From: Lycocorax pyrrhopterus obiensis
Taxonomy: Eukaryota; Chordata; Aves; Passeriformes; Paradisaeidae
NCBI GenBank assembly: GCA_014706295.1
Contig: JACSVZ010000012.1
Location: 16,389,255-16,453,254, forward strand
Length of the DNA stretch: 64,000 bases
Reading direction: 5' to 3'
Shown here: one piece after another, positions 13,047-24,960 of the stretch
Numbering within the stretch: the first letter of the stretch is position 1
Layout of the letters: the number at the start of each line of letters is the position of its first letter
The notes under the pieces: model-generated
The model's input: the letters and a program-made list of their open reading frames with translations, nothing else
Told to the model about the DNA's origin: nothing
Database searches by the model: none
Position numbers and translations under genes: made by a program

Positions 13047-13532
13047 TAGAATCATAGATTCCCAGAACATGGAATCATTAAGGTTGGAAAAGACCTTTAA
13101 GATCATCAAGTCAACCATTAATTAACTCAGCACTTCCTGCTCTAACCCATGTCCCCAACTGCCACATACACAGGTCTTCTAAACCCTCCAGGGATGGGGA
13201 CTCCACCACTGCCCTGGGCAGCTGTGCCAGTGCCTGACCACCCTTTCTGTGAAGAAATTTTCCCAATATCCAGTCTAAACCTCTCCTGGTATAAGTTGCA
13301 GCCGTTTCCCCTTGTCCTGTCCCTGTTCCCTGGGAGCAGAGCCCGACCCCCCCCAGCTGCCCCCTCCTGTCAGGGAGTTGTGCAGAGCCACAAGGTCCCC
13401 CCTGAGCCTCCTTTGCTCCAGGCTGAGCCCCTTTCCCAGCTCCCTCAGCTGCTCCTTATCAGACTTGTGCTCCAGACCCTTCCCCAGCTCTGTTCCCTTC
13501 TCAGAACATGTTTGAGCACCTCAAATGTCTTT
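13047..13532 (-). mobile_element. CR1 LINE 3' fragment (Y-type)
   Basis: Begins AGAATCATAGATTCCCAGAA and carries GGTTGGAAAAGACC and ATCATCAAGTC, the hallmarks of the CR1 group with that 3' end, in reverse complement. It ends in the CACCTCAAATGTCTTTC block. Confidence 0.9.
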
Positions 13533-13622
13533 CTTTTCTTCTTCCTCTCTCAGACCCACAGGGCAGGTCAAGGGGCACCCACCTGAGGTGGGTTTTTCCT
13601 TTCTTGTCTTGTTTCTGAACAG

Positions 13623-13671
13623 GAAAAAGACACTCCTCCTGGAAGCACTGAGAATATTGTGGAAGAGATTG
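13623..13671 (+). CDS. Candidate penultimate coding exon of an unrecognised gene
   Basis: A long pyrimidine tract and acceptor (GTTTCTGAACAG) precede 49 bases, followed by a consensus donor G|GTGAGT. Read in phase 0, the exon encodes EKDTPPGSTENIVEEI, an acidic segment, and leaves one base. That base completes a Glu codon at the next candidate exon (15537). The fit of acceptor, donor and phase at both ends is the only evidence. I know no homologue. Confidence 0.33.
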
Positions 13672-15536
13672 GTGAGTCGAGCCAAACTGGAAGATTATGG
13701 CTGCTGAAATCTCCCATGCAAGCATTTGCTTCTGCCCCTTCAGCCAAGAGTGAGGGGAACTGCTCCTGGCTTTGCCATCTTACACATGAATATCTGCACA
13801 CCCAACCAAATATTTGGGGTCCTTCTTAGCACCCAGAGTCCAGCTCTGAGCACTGGTATTATCTGTCAGGCAAGTGAGCATTTGCCTGTGGGCCACTTGT
13901 TTTTGAAGGAAGCAAACCTACAGGGAAATCAAGCCAAGAGCTGTCTTTGGGCATTAGTTTCATGAGGCTCAGTGTTCAGGGATGTTTCTCCTGAACACTG
14001 TGTCTGCAGAGCCCTGAAATGGGGTCAGTAGGATGGTCCCGGTGGCCTGGCAGATAACCCCGGAGACACGTGGCTCTGTGGCTGGCATGCGTGGCACGTA
14101 GCACATGCCATGTGCCCGAGAGTGGTCTCTGGCTACATGTGGGGCCACATGCAAAAAGAGAAGGGGTGGCAGTCCTTATCCTGACCCACAATTGCCAGGG
14201 ATTCCTGAGGCAGCAGATACTCAGTCTTGCCTTCCCTTTCCTTCTCTCACTCTTCCAGACCAGCCTACTCTACGGATGCTGGATCCCTTCTCTAAACTTT
14301 TCCTGCTCAGCCTGATTTGCAAATATGTCATTGGCTTCAAAATCAAATTTAACATTCTCCCCTTACAAACTGCCCTTCATCCATGTGAAGGCAGTAGGCT
14401 CAGAAACTGAGTTCCAAAACTGCTCTCCATAAAACATTGCTGGCAATTACTCCTGATGGAAGCTTTTGGAAGCTTTTATTGCTTCTGCCCACAAGCGTAA
14501 AAAGCATTTTTGACAAAAAACCTCAAATAATTAAATCTGAGCTTTGTTTTACCACAAATCTGTTGCCAAAATTGATTTGACCAGCTCTACAGCCATGTAG
14601 TATTGTGTGTATTGAAGGGAAGGAAACCTTCCTAATTTTAGTTTTCTCTATTATATCTCACCCAGGTAAAGCTGCTTTATTAACTTCCTCATCCTGCAGA
14701 TTTAAGTTTGGAAACCACAACTTGTTTATATACCACAGCTTATTTATGTACCTCCTTATGATGCTAAATGTACACATATTTAACATAATTAGTATGTACA
14801 GCAGTTCACAATGGGCCCTGCGACACAGAGAGCACAAGGCCAGGCTTCCAGCTGCCCTTCTGGCACAGAAGGGACTGAACAGCAATGGGATAAAGCCAAC
14901 TGTCCAGATGGGGAGGGATTTTTGGGATGGCCATTTGGGTTTGTGCTCTTCTGAGCTGTCTGAACCTGTGTGGGAAAGGCTGCCAGTGATGTGCTTTTTA
15001 GGAAAGGTATTGAAAGAGGATGCACTGCCTTCATGCGGTGTAAGAGGAGCCCTGTTGGCCAGCCTGGAGGAGAGGGAGACCAGCAGGATGTCCATGAGAT
15101 AACAGGGGACCATTATTTCTGTGTGCATACAAGGCCTGTGCTGGAAACCAGTGGCTGCCTTGTACTGGTTGTGTGGGGCCAGGTGTGAGTCCTGGTTGAG
15201 AGGTCCCTCCTGAGCTCTCAGAGAATGCACAAGTGGTGGTCTCTGGCACCGTGCAGCAGTTGTGATCTTCAGATCATTGTCCTGGCTTCCCATACATGCC
15301 CCCCAAAAAAGGCACCACATTTAAACAGTTTTAACAAGCACTTTCAGCTGAGGAAGGGAAGCAGGCTGCAGCACAGGGGTTCTGGAGCATTGCACCAGCT
15401 CCAGCACTTGAGAGTGCCACTCTTGACTGCCCACGGTGCTTACCCCACCAGCAGCTACTGCCAAGCAGCCTTCTCAGGGCTTGCTGGCACCTGCACAGAG
15501 CTTACAGGGGTACAGTTCTCTCTGTTCTGCTTCCAG
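13672..15536. other. Probable intron between two candidate exons
   Basis: Another open segment with an acceptor near 14259 is hydrophobic and has no matching donor. Long antisense frames at 14.66-15.32 kb are taken as chance. Confidence 0.3.
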
Positions 15537-15631
15537 AGCAAGCAGTTCAGGAGACAGTAGACACGGACCTGGGTGAGAGAAGACGCCAGCGTCAGTCTGC
15601 TTCCAGGAGATACCGCGTACGTTACCAGTAA
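15537..15631 (+). CDS. Candidate terminal coding exon of an unrecognised gene
   Basis: After the tract and acceptor TCTGTTCTGCTTCCAG, the frame (phase 1 entry) gives EQAVQETVDTDLGERRR and then an Arg/Ser/Tyr-rich basic tail ending at TAA (15629-15631). Joined to the exon at 13623 it makes a 47-residue C-terminus that changes from an acidic helix to a basic tail. This could be the end of the gene whose first exon is the interrupted segment at 1988. No family was recognised. Confidence 0.36.
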
Positions 15632-18600
15632 AGATCGTTGTCTGTGGGCTTCTTGTCTTGACTGTTGCTCTCGTTGCCTCCCTTTCCTGACTTTCCCTGC
15701 ACCTCTGAACTGTCTCTCCTAAGCTCAGCCATGTCCTTAATGGGTTGGGGTGAGAGGACAACTGCTGGCAGATCCTGCTGGTGTTGGTGGCTCCCCGTGG
15801 GAGGTGTGCTGTGGGGCAGGAGAGGGCTGGGGATGGGGGAAGCTGTGGAGATAGAGATGTGAAGGAACACAAGGGGTTCTGGGATATTTTCCCTGTTAGT
15901 GTGGGGCAGGAGCTGTGACCATTTGGGAAGAGAAGAGCTGAGGAAGAGGTGGTGCCATTTTCTCCCTGTGTGAAGGGGTGTCTCATGAGTGATTGGCAGA
16001 GCAGCTTCTGTCATTCACCTGGTGTCTGTGTGTCTGAGGGATGGGACAGTGGCTTGTCTGGAAATCTCCATGGAAATGGAGAGCCCATTCCCAGTGTGTG
16101 GTCCCTGGGTGGGAGCACAGCCCTCGGTGGAGCCCAGAGTCTGTCCAGCATCTCAAGGCCTGCGGGCACGGCAGCTTGTTCTCCGTTATCTGAGCTGTCC
16201 TCAGTCAGTGCGCTGGGGGCTACACCTGAGGTGAGAGGGAAAGGTTTTATTTCTGTTGCTGAGGCACTTCGCAGCAGGCTCAGAGACCCAAAGTGAGCCG
16301 GTTGATGGACCAGAGCTGAACAGCTGTGTCACAGAGAGCTCCAAAGTTTACTGTGACCTAAGTGATAGGAAAGGGAGAAATGGCACTTATGGAAACTCGG
16401 TGTGGGTTCCTACTGCCAAGCAAGGAAGAGGAAAAGGAGAAGAGTAAGGGGGATATAGAGTTTATGGAAAAAGCAAGGATGTTTTTTATGTTCTTCAGCC
16501 AGTAAAAAGCATCTCCTTGGGATTTTATTTCTTTTTTGTTTCAGTGGTGAATGCTCATACAGTGTGAGAGTGGCCCTGTAATCCACAGCTTGGGGGAGCT
16601 TGTTTCACACCTTGTAGTAGTGCTGTGTGCCCAGCATGATGCACAGTGCATAGAGGAATGTATGTGTATGTGTGTGTATGTGTGTGTGTGTGTGTGTGTA
16701 TCTAGAGCATCCTCTCCCACCTTCTCCAGCACAGGTTTAACGTTTGTGCGGGTTTCAAGGAAGCAAGCACAGTTGAAGAAGCACACTTGTGGCTGGGTAT
16801 CCCCTATATATCACAAATGTAAGTATATTCATTAGCTGCATGCAGTATGTTAGGATACTGTGTATGTGTATGTTATTATATACACTGCTACCTCTCTGTA
16901 CTGACATGGTTTAACCTTGCTTTGGCTCTGCCAGGGAGGTCACACCAGTGCTCTGTCATGGACCTGACCCAGTCCCCAAGCATCAGGTTATGTTGGCAGC
17001 TGAAATAACCTCCCTCAGGCATCCAAAACATCTGCTGATGTATAATTGGAGCCCTCTCCTTGGCAGCTGAAGTTCAGACGAAAATGGGGAGCAGAGAGGA
17101 GGGATGCTCCTGCGTTTTGGACACGGGGCCCTGGTGAATCACATCAGCCTCTGTCCACCACATCAGGAAGAAGGTGGATCAATGGGACCTGCTTCCCCAG
17201 AGTGCTGCTGCTGGCAAAGCCATGTCCTGAGTCTCAACAGGGAGCCAGGGCCCAGCCCTGCCACTCCATTCTCGGCTGGTGTCCAGCACCAGGCAGATAC
17301 TTCCATTTTGCCTTGGCCCAGACTAGAGGAGGGAAGTAGATTCAGAGACTCTATCTCCTAGCAGCTGCTGAGCAGAGAGGAAGGTGTCCTTTTCTGTCAG
17401 GACCACATGCAGCAGAAAGCAAGAACTCCTCCTGCTTCCTGGTGCCAAGGGTTCTGTGCATGTGTCAGCCCCCTTTGGAGTCTGTTCAAGCACTCACTGG
17501 ACAGGCTCAGCCTTTCATAGCTGGGATGCCCCTCAGGAGTGGGTACTGGGCCCTGCGTGCTGGAAAGGCCTTTGACAACTGCTCTGCTGTGGCTGCTGCT
17601 TGTTCACAGCATGAACACAACTCACTGTGCTGTCACGGCTCACTGCTGCAAGGCTCAGCTTGGGGGACTGAAGCCTTTTGGACTTTGCACCAGTGACAAG
17701 ATGAGCATTTGGGCTGGAGCCATAAGTGTGCACAGAGCTCTGTGACTGGTTTTTCACAAAGCTGTTCTGGGCTCCCCAGGCCTTGGGTGGGCTGAACTGC
17801 TGCATCCTCAGCCCTTGAGCACCAAGGTGTGACCACTGGTGACAGTGTCCTTCTCTCCAAGAGTGACACCACTGTAGTTTCTCCTTTCTTCAGGTTGCAG
17901 CTGTTATCTCCCACTGACTGACTGAATGACTGACTGATTTGGTTTGTTTTGGTTTGGTTCTTTTCTTGCAGGCCTGAAGCAGCTGTTCAGCCTGAGACTG
18001 ACACTGCTTAGAGCTGTGGCTGATAAGTGTCCCCCCAGCACACACTGCCCGTTTTATATCACTCCATTGGTGAAGGGGTGAGGTGGCCACAGCCTGTGAC
18101 ACCCATCTGCTGATAGTTCTGTCCATCCGTCATGTCCGTGGATCAAGGAACTGCAGAGCAAGAGGGCTGGGCTGACATCCTGAACCTCAGGCTGTGTTTT
18201 GCCTTGTACCATATCTCCTGATGGGTTGGAGTCACAACATTTGCCTCTTCCTGCCCAGTCTGTTCCTGCCTGGAGCTGCTCTCTGTTCACAGACATGAAT
18301 GGAGCCAAAGGTGACAGATTTGGGGTGGACCTTGAGAGTGGGAACCATGTCCAGCCCCTGATTCCATCAGTGTTCACACAAACCCTGTGTCCTCTTAGCC
18401 AGAAAGGCCAAGCCAGGCAGCCCCGAGCTAAATCAGTCCCAGGCTGTGGGATAGCTCTGGATGGCCTGGGACAGGCAACCACTGCACCAATGTGGCCAAA
18501 GAGGCTGGCCAGGCCAGAGCTTTGGTGTTTCCTGAGATGCTGCCTCCTCTTTTTTGGCGTTGCCTCTTCTCTCAGTGCCATGGGGTGCTGCCAAGGCCGT

Positions 18601-19609
18601 GGGCTGGTGGAAAGCAATGGCTGCCGAGAGGAGCAGGGAAGCGCTTGCTGTGGAGCCACCTGTCTCCAGTCAGTGAGTGCCTGCTTGGATGGGGACTGCA
18701 GTTGTGCTAAAAACCTGAGATGTTTATCCCCAAGAAACAGCAAATGTACCTGGCCTGGCCTTGGCACAGGCAAAGCTTTTTGCCTTGGCTGCAACAGAAC
18801 TGCAACACCAAGTGGTCCCCTCACCCAGGTGGATGGGAGTCCCTAAAGATACCCCAGTCCCGTTCCCACCCTACCCCACCAAACCCCGTGGTTCACTCCA
18901 GGCCTCCTCCAGGAGGGATGCAGGGCACTACTGCTGCAAGCTGCTGCCACACACTGTGGAAGATGGAGCTGTCAGGGAACAGAAAGGAAAAGGGAATGAG
19001 ACCTGTCTGAAGACTGCAAGAGTGGGATGTAGGCAGTGACTCTGGGAGGAGGAGGAGCAGGAGCAAGCCCTGACAGGGCTTCCTGGTAGGAAGGAAAGTA
19101 TCTACTCAGTGCCAATGTCACTTGAAGGCAGAGGACAACAATGATGACACAGAGCACTTCTGGAATGCTAGTTCCTAGTGGCTCCAGAAAGCCTTGGGCC
19201 AAACAAATCCTCTGCCAGCTCTGCAGCTCTCACAGAGACTGTGCTTGACAGCACCGAGGGAGTCTGAAGCTGGCGAACAGATCATACCCATGGAACCACC
19301 CAAACCTAGGGCTGAGGTGGGAACCCTGTGGGGTAGGCAATGCAGGCAGGTGGGTTCAGCATATATCAGAGTGTGCTGGGGCTGAGCAGTGGTGCACGAC
19401 CTTCTTTAGAGCTTTTATACCTGTTCAGTGGTTCTCCAAAGACCCCTCCTACATGGCAGCAATTGGAAGTCAGAGCAGTTGGCTGTGACCCTGGGAGGCA
19501 GTGGCAGAGGCTGAGTGGGGGAGAAGAGCCAATGCAGGTGGTAGAAGTGTTCTGGGCTGCTGATCCACCCCATTGCCCTGCTGAACTCCAAGTGCCACAT
19601 CTACTTGTT
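15632..19609. other. No gene recognised
   Basis: Contains a TG microsatellite (16.66-16.70 kb), a TGAC-rich patch near 17.92 kb, and two long antisense open frames at 18.05-18.85 kb that I do not accept as genes. An acceptor at about 17.97 kb is followed by PEAAVQPETDTA and a stop, faintly like the terminal exon at 15537. Confidence 0.35.
16662..16703. repeat. (TG)n microsatellite, interrupted
   Basis: Alternating TG with a few TATG interruptions, ending in an uninterrupted TGTGTG run. Confidence 0.9.
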
Positions 19610-19965
19610 TTTTCAATCTGTCCAGGGATGGGGAATCCACCACTGCCCTGGGCAGCCTGTTCCACTTCCTGACCACACTTCAGTGCAGAAATTTTCCCAA
19701 TATCCAATCCAAACCTTCCCTGATGCAACTTGAGGCTGTCTCCTCTTGTCCTGTCCCTTGTTCCCTGGAAGCAGAGCCCAACCTCCCCCTGGCTGCACCC
19801 TCCTGTCAGGGACTTGTGGAGAGTTGAGAAGGTCCTCACTGAGCTCCTTTTCTCCAGGCTGAGCCCCCCCATCTCCTTCAACTGTTCCTATATTCCTATC
19901 AGACTTGTGCTCCAGACCCTTCCCCATTCTCTTCTCTGGACACACTCCAGCCACTCAAGGTATTT
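19610..19965 (-). mobile_element. CR1 LINE 3' fragment
   Basis: Reverse-complement CR1: GGGATGGGGAATCCACCACT, CCCTGGGCAGCCTGTTCCA, then the CTTTTCTCCAGGCTGAGCC block. The long open frame on the - strand here is derived from it. Confidence 0.9.
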
Positions 19966-20980
19966 CACATCTGATGCCATTAGCCTTTCTGCCTCTGTGC
20001 CATGACTTGGCAGAGGAGGGAGCAGAGCCTTCCTGAAAGCTGGTACAATGATGCTCCTCCAAGATGAATGTGGAGGCTTTAGTCTCTGCTTTGGCCCCTG
20101 AACCTCCTTGGTTTTCTGGGCTGAGGTGTGAGTTCTGTGGGAGTCTTATCCCTAGCACAGGTGGGTGGGAGGTGAGAACTCCCCATAGCTGGGCTGAGAT
20201 ACTCAGCCAGTAAAAAATTCCTGCTGCTGGGCTGGCAGAAGGGTGCACAAAGGAGCATCCACTGTCCTTTTCATGGTACAGGTGCCAGGAAGAGCCTGTG
20301 GGAAGCACAGCACCAGTAAGTGTAGTCTGCTGAGAGAAGAAAACAACTCCCAGCAGAGCTCTCAATTCATGGCTGGGGAAGGAAGATGGTTGAAGTGGAT
20401 AAATAGTAAGGATTTCCTCAGGATTTCATCTAGAATGGATGCAGGTGAGCAGCATAAAGATACTGAAAATAGCCTTCAGGCAGACAATAATAGCTCACCC
20501 TCAAGAGCTCTTGGAACAGGAGGGGTGGGTTCAACAGGAAGGGAAGGTACGGGCCACACTTCCACCTGGGGCAGCAGATCCTGCCGGAGGGACAGAACAG
20601 GGCTGATCAACTTGGGAGCATTACCTGTGTTCCATGGGACATGATCAGTCCCACGTTTTCAGTCGTTGCCTTCTCTCATCACAGCGCCAGTGGCAGAGTC
20701 AGCCCGCGGTGGATGCTGTTGCTCCGGGCAGGATGCCGTGCTGCTCGCAGCACCCGGCAGGCCCTCGCAGAAAGGGAAGGGGACAAGAGAAGGCAGCAGC
20801 TCATCCACCTCTGCCCCTGCGGGCTCCCCGGGCCCTGACAGCTGATCCCAGGGGTGGGAGCACCTCCTGGCGGGTGCTGTAAAACCCCCCTGGGACCTCA
20901 CACCTCAGCCCCCTCAGTGGTACATCCCCCTGCCGCAGCTGTAAGAGCCCGGGCTTTTTCAGCCTGCGAGGGGCAGGTCA
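19966..20980. other. No gene recognised
   Basis: Two short splice-bounded segments occur: 33-34 bp before a GTAAGTG near 20317, and 24 bp before a GTGAGC near 20446. Neither can be tied to a frame. Confidence 0.3.
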
Positions 20981-21480
20981 GCACCCCCAAAGCGCTTCGT
21001 TGTGGGCAGCGAGAGCGTCTCTGGTGTGGGAGGGCAGCACGCGTCGGACTCGCTTTGCGGAGCAGCCGTAGCGGCAGCTGGATAGCTGAGAGGCGTCGTG
21101 CAGTGTAGGGTAGCCACAGGACGAAATCGTCCCGTAAGTGCAGGGCGGGAGCGCAGAGGTGGCTCTGTCGTGACAGAGGCTGGGCAGTGCTGTTCCCGCC
21201 GCCGGTGCCCGCGCAGACATTTGCCGGTGGCGGCTGCAGGAGCGGGCAGGGGCACAGCCCGGGAGCGCACGGGCGCCACGGCAGCGATGGCTGAGGGGCT
21301 TCAGCGCAGCCCCGCCCTGCAGGGCCGGGTGCCTCTGCCAGGGCGGCAGGAATGTGTGTCCTGGGCGTCTACGCGTGCCGCGGAGTCGGCTCATTCCCCG
21401 TACAGAGCGTTTGGAGCGAAGGCAGTAAACCCCGAGCTCTGCCTGCGCCCCTCACTGAGCTGAGCTCCCCACGGCCTGTC
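20980..21480. promoter_or_regulatory. Orphan CpG island
   Basis: CpG-dense and GC-rich compared with both flanks. On the + strand a consensus donor CCC|GTAAGTGC lies at 21133/21134, so a non-coding first exon could end there. It might be an alternative upstream promoter of the LTD gene or the promoter of an unseen transcript. Confidence 0.5.
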
Positions 21481-23975
21481 CTGCGCCATGTGCCACTGGC
21501 AGCTCTGCCCTGGCCACCCCACCAGCAGGATGGGGCACCCACGGCCACAGCTGACTGTCCGGATGCGACATGGCCACAGGGAGCCCTCCACACCCCTCGG
21601 TGCTGCTGGGCAGCGGGGAGTACCCACGGCCGGGCACCCGCCCCAGGCAGGCTCACGGTGGCTGCTGTCACCGCAGCCCTTGTCGTGCCTTGTGCTGGGT
21701 CTGAGCTCATCGCTGCCACCTCCCGAGCCCAGCAGCGACACCCCACATGCCCAGTCTGGGCCAGGGGTAAGAGTGGGGGGAGGGCACAGTGCACCATGCT
21801 GGACACAGATTTGGCCACATACCCCCAGGGGCTTTGCTGGAGATGGTTCTGCTGCGGCTGGTCCTGCACAGGTCCCACCAGTGCCCCCCAGCCTCTGCAG
21901 CACCAACAGATGCTCCTGCTTGTCCCCTGTGCACTCAGGATCAGCCATCTCTGATCTCCCCACAATAAGACCCTCCATCCCAGCACCTGAACAAAGCAGC
22001 TTCCTCGGCTGAGGGGGTATTTCTGTCACAAGAAAAATCTGCCCTCGTACAGCATTTTCCTGGGGTTTCCTGTTTTTAACAGCCTGACCGGCAGAGCTTG
22101 TTCAGAACACAGGTAGGATACACATTCCAGCAGTGAGATGTTGTCCTAGTGAAGGGGTTAAAGGTTTGGCAGGGCTGTACGTGCTTGACCCTCTGAGTCC
22201 TGCTTGCCCTGGAGGTTGGGGAGCACAGCCATGACTGTGGGCAGCCCACCCAGCAGATATGGACCCCACAAAGTGGTGAGACCGGCAGCTTTCCTCCTGG
22301 TGCCTCCATGGCCCAAAGCTGCCCCGCACTGCAGACCCACCTCCCAGCCAGACTGGACACAAAGGGAATTTTGGCATCAGCCCACTTGCTTGAGCACAGT
22401 GGCCATGGACAGGAGGTGCTGCCCATCACCTCTGCTCTTCTCTCTGGGGACCCAGTTCCCCCCCACCAGTCCCTGCTCATTGCATGAGCAGCAGCCCCAC
22501 ACGGTGGCAGCTCCACAGAGGCTCCCTTCACCTCCTGGCAGGTCTCTCCCCAAAGCTCACCTGGCTTTGCCTCTCCACTGGCTGCTGGGCCACGGTGGAG
22601 TGGAGAAGGACCAGATGAGAGGTAGCAGCTTCCTGGGCATCCAGGAGCTCCCCACCACGATGTGAGTCTGTTGGCACAGAGCAACAGTGGCTGAAGCAAG
22701 TGGAGCACACAGGGACCAGAGAAGGTCTGAGACCCACTACAGGCATGCCAGGGAGTCACTGAGTCCTGACTTCTGCCATGTGGATCCAGCAAGGGATGAG
22801 TCACGGCCCTTCTGGGTAAGGGTGTTTCCTTTCCTCCACCCTTTGTAATTCCAAAGCCTCACGATTGCGTAAGTACAATGGCTCAAATCTGTGATAGTTC
22901 AACTAAATAAACCCTTGCAGAGGGATTATTGACTTCACTACCCTGTCATGGAGAAGCCCCACAGAGCACTCTGGGCCAGCACTCAGCTCCGCGTGCTCAG
23001 GGAGTTTGTTTTGCTCAAGTCCAGGGTGGGATCTGCCCCAGTACCACTCATCAGACTCCACACTGCCTGAGACTGTACCTGGATCACTGGGAAAGCTCAT
23101 CCTGCTCCTCCCTCTCTAGGGACAGATGCCCTTGCATTGTTTTGCACTCCAAGGAGCACTGCAGGGGAATAACTGTGGATCCCATGAAGACACTGAGGCT
23201 GTGGGGGCAGAGGTCCACTCAGCCCAGCTGGCAAGACTGAGGACAAACATGATCCCTCTGGAAGTGTTTTTCACTTGCTCTGAAGCAAATAGAAGAGGAA
23301 GACACCAGGCTGCTGAGTCATGAGCAGGAGTCGGATCTGGGATAGCAGCAGGAGCAGCTGCTGCATCAAGTGAGTGTTTGGCACCAAGTCCAGCCCCAAG
23401 CAGTATCCATAGGATCTCCTCCTCCCTCCAGTCCCTGTGTGTGGCACAGTGAGGCAATAGTCACACACATCTCCCCATGTGGGGATGCAGGGAGCAGCGC
23501 TGGGCAGCCCCATGAGCAGATCTGGGGGAGCAGGACCTGAGAGTTGATGGGGAGGAAGAGGAAGGCCAGGCCTGCCCCCTCCCATCTCCCAGGGAACAGG
23601 ATCCCAGTGCAGCCTGGAGGGGCTTCAAGCTCCCCCTGGCCAGACGTGCTGGGAGCTGTGCAATGGTGTCTGCTCCTCCCTCTGCACCCGGACAGGCTGG
23701 GCACTGGATCCTGCACAGCAGGAACAGCACAGTGGCTCTTGGAGGCTGCAGGGAACAGTCCCATGGGAAAGCTCTGCCAGTGTCGCTGGGGCAGGCTGGG
23801 CACAGCCTCCTGGCACCACTGTGCAGCCTTTCAGCTCCTGGCTCAGCCTCTGAGGCTGGTGCAAGGACAGACACAGTGTCCTCCAGGAAGCTGTGCTAGT
23901 TCTGACTGGAGAGTCCAGTGGGGTAAGGGAATGGATATGAAACCAATGAACATCCCTTTGTCCATCCATCCATAA
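21481..23975. other. No gene recognised, GC-rich with long chance frames
   Basis: Open frames of 200 or more codons overlap on both strands with no domain signature, as expected of GC-rich sequence poor in stop codons. Confidence 0.4.
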
Positions 23976-24530
23976 GATCAGAGAATCAGACTGGTTTGGG
24001 TGAGAAGGCACCTTAAAGACCATCTTGTTCCAAAAGCCTGCCATGGGCAGGGACACCTTCCACTATCCCAGGTTGCTCCAAGCCCCATCCAACCTGGCCC
24101 TGAACACTTCCAGGGATGGGGCAGCCACAGCTTCTCTGGGCATCCTGTGCCAGGGCCTCACCACCCTCACAGGGAATAATTTCTTCCTAATACACCATCT
24201 GAATCTTGCCTTTTTCAGTTTAAAGCCATTCCCTCTTGTCCTGTCCCTCCAAGCTCTTGTCCACACTCTCTCCAGCTCTCCTGGAGCCCCTTTAGTCACT
24301 GGAAGGGGCTCTAAGTTCTCCTCAGAACTCTTCTAAGTTCTCCTCCTCCTCCTCTCCAGGTGAACACTCCCAGCTCTCCCAGCCCGGCTCCAGAGCAGAG
24401 GGACTGCAGCCCTCGGAGCATCTCCGTGGCCTCCTCCTGACTTGCTCCAGCAGCTCCAGGTACTTCTGCTGTTGGGACTCCAGAGGCAGCTCTGCAGGTG
24501 GGAATTCACCGGAGTGGAGCAGAGGGTGCT
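23976..24530 (-). mobile_element. CR1 LINE 3' fragment, about 555 bp
   Basis: Reverse complement of a CR1 3' end, from AGAATCAGACTGGTTTGGGT to GGTGGGAATTCACCGGAGTG. It abuts a CATC microsatellite. Confidence 0.92.
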
Positions 24531-24591
24531 CTTGCCCTGCTGCCCACGCAGCCGGGGACGCAGTCGGGATGCAGTTGGCTTTCTGGGAGCT

Positions 24592-24649
24592 CATCCATTC
24601 GTCCATCCATCCATCCATCCATCCATCCATCCATCCATCCATCCATCCC
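24592..24649. repeat. (CATC)n microsatellite
   Basis: About fourteen CATC units with one early interruption, 80 bp upstream of the CpG island that probably drives the LTD gene. Confidence 0.95.
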
Positions 24650-24689
24650 ACCTCGGGAAAAGAGCTGGGAAAAGCCAGAGTGGGACATC

Positions 24690-24960
24690 CTGGGACACGG
24701 GGACGAGTGAACTCACTTTCGGAACGGAGCCTGTGAACGGCGCCCCATTCACCGCCTCCTCCCCCCGCCCCGCCCTCCCCGGACCGGCCCCTTCGGCGGC
24801 AGCGGGCGGCGGTGAGTGCGCGGGTGGTGCGGCCGAGCGACTCCGGGGGCTTGTCCCGTCCCATCCCTGTCTCCATTCCTTCTCATCCCCTTAGGCCGCT
24901 GCCCCCTCCTCTCGAGAGTCCCGCCCCTGCCCTTCCAGCCTGCCCAGCTGTGGGGGATTT
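24690..24960 (+). promoter_or_regulatory. CpG island and probable first non-coding exon of the LTD gene
   Basis: GC-rich with Sp1-type CCCCGCCC boxes. A strong donor GGCGGCG|GTGAGTGC ends a probable 5' untranslated exon at 24811. The next good acceptor that leads into the coding exon is at 26292 (CATCCTCCCCTCAG). Confidence 0.6.

Noticed and set aside
14658..15320. 220-codon open frame on the - strand
   Set aside because: No recognisable domain or splice context; likely chance.
18054..18846. Two long overlapping open frames on opposite strands (256 and 215 codons)
   Set aside because: No domain, no splice logic and mixed composition. Long mirrored frames are expected by chance where stop codons are rare. 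Kept only as a remark.
19366..19881. 171-codon open frame on the - strand
   Set aside because: Most of it is CR1-derived sequence, not a host gene.
21352..22804. Several open frames of 200-240 codons on both strands
   Set aside because: They overlap in almost all frames, lie in GC-rich DNA near a CpG island and show no recognisable protein feature.
24592..24649. Regular short repeats that could be mistaken for a CRISPR array
   Set aside because: Pure tetranucleotide microsatellite without spacers, in a eukaryotic genome.
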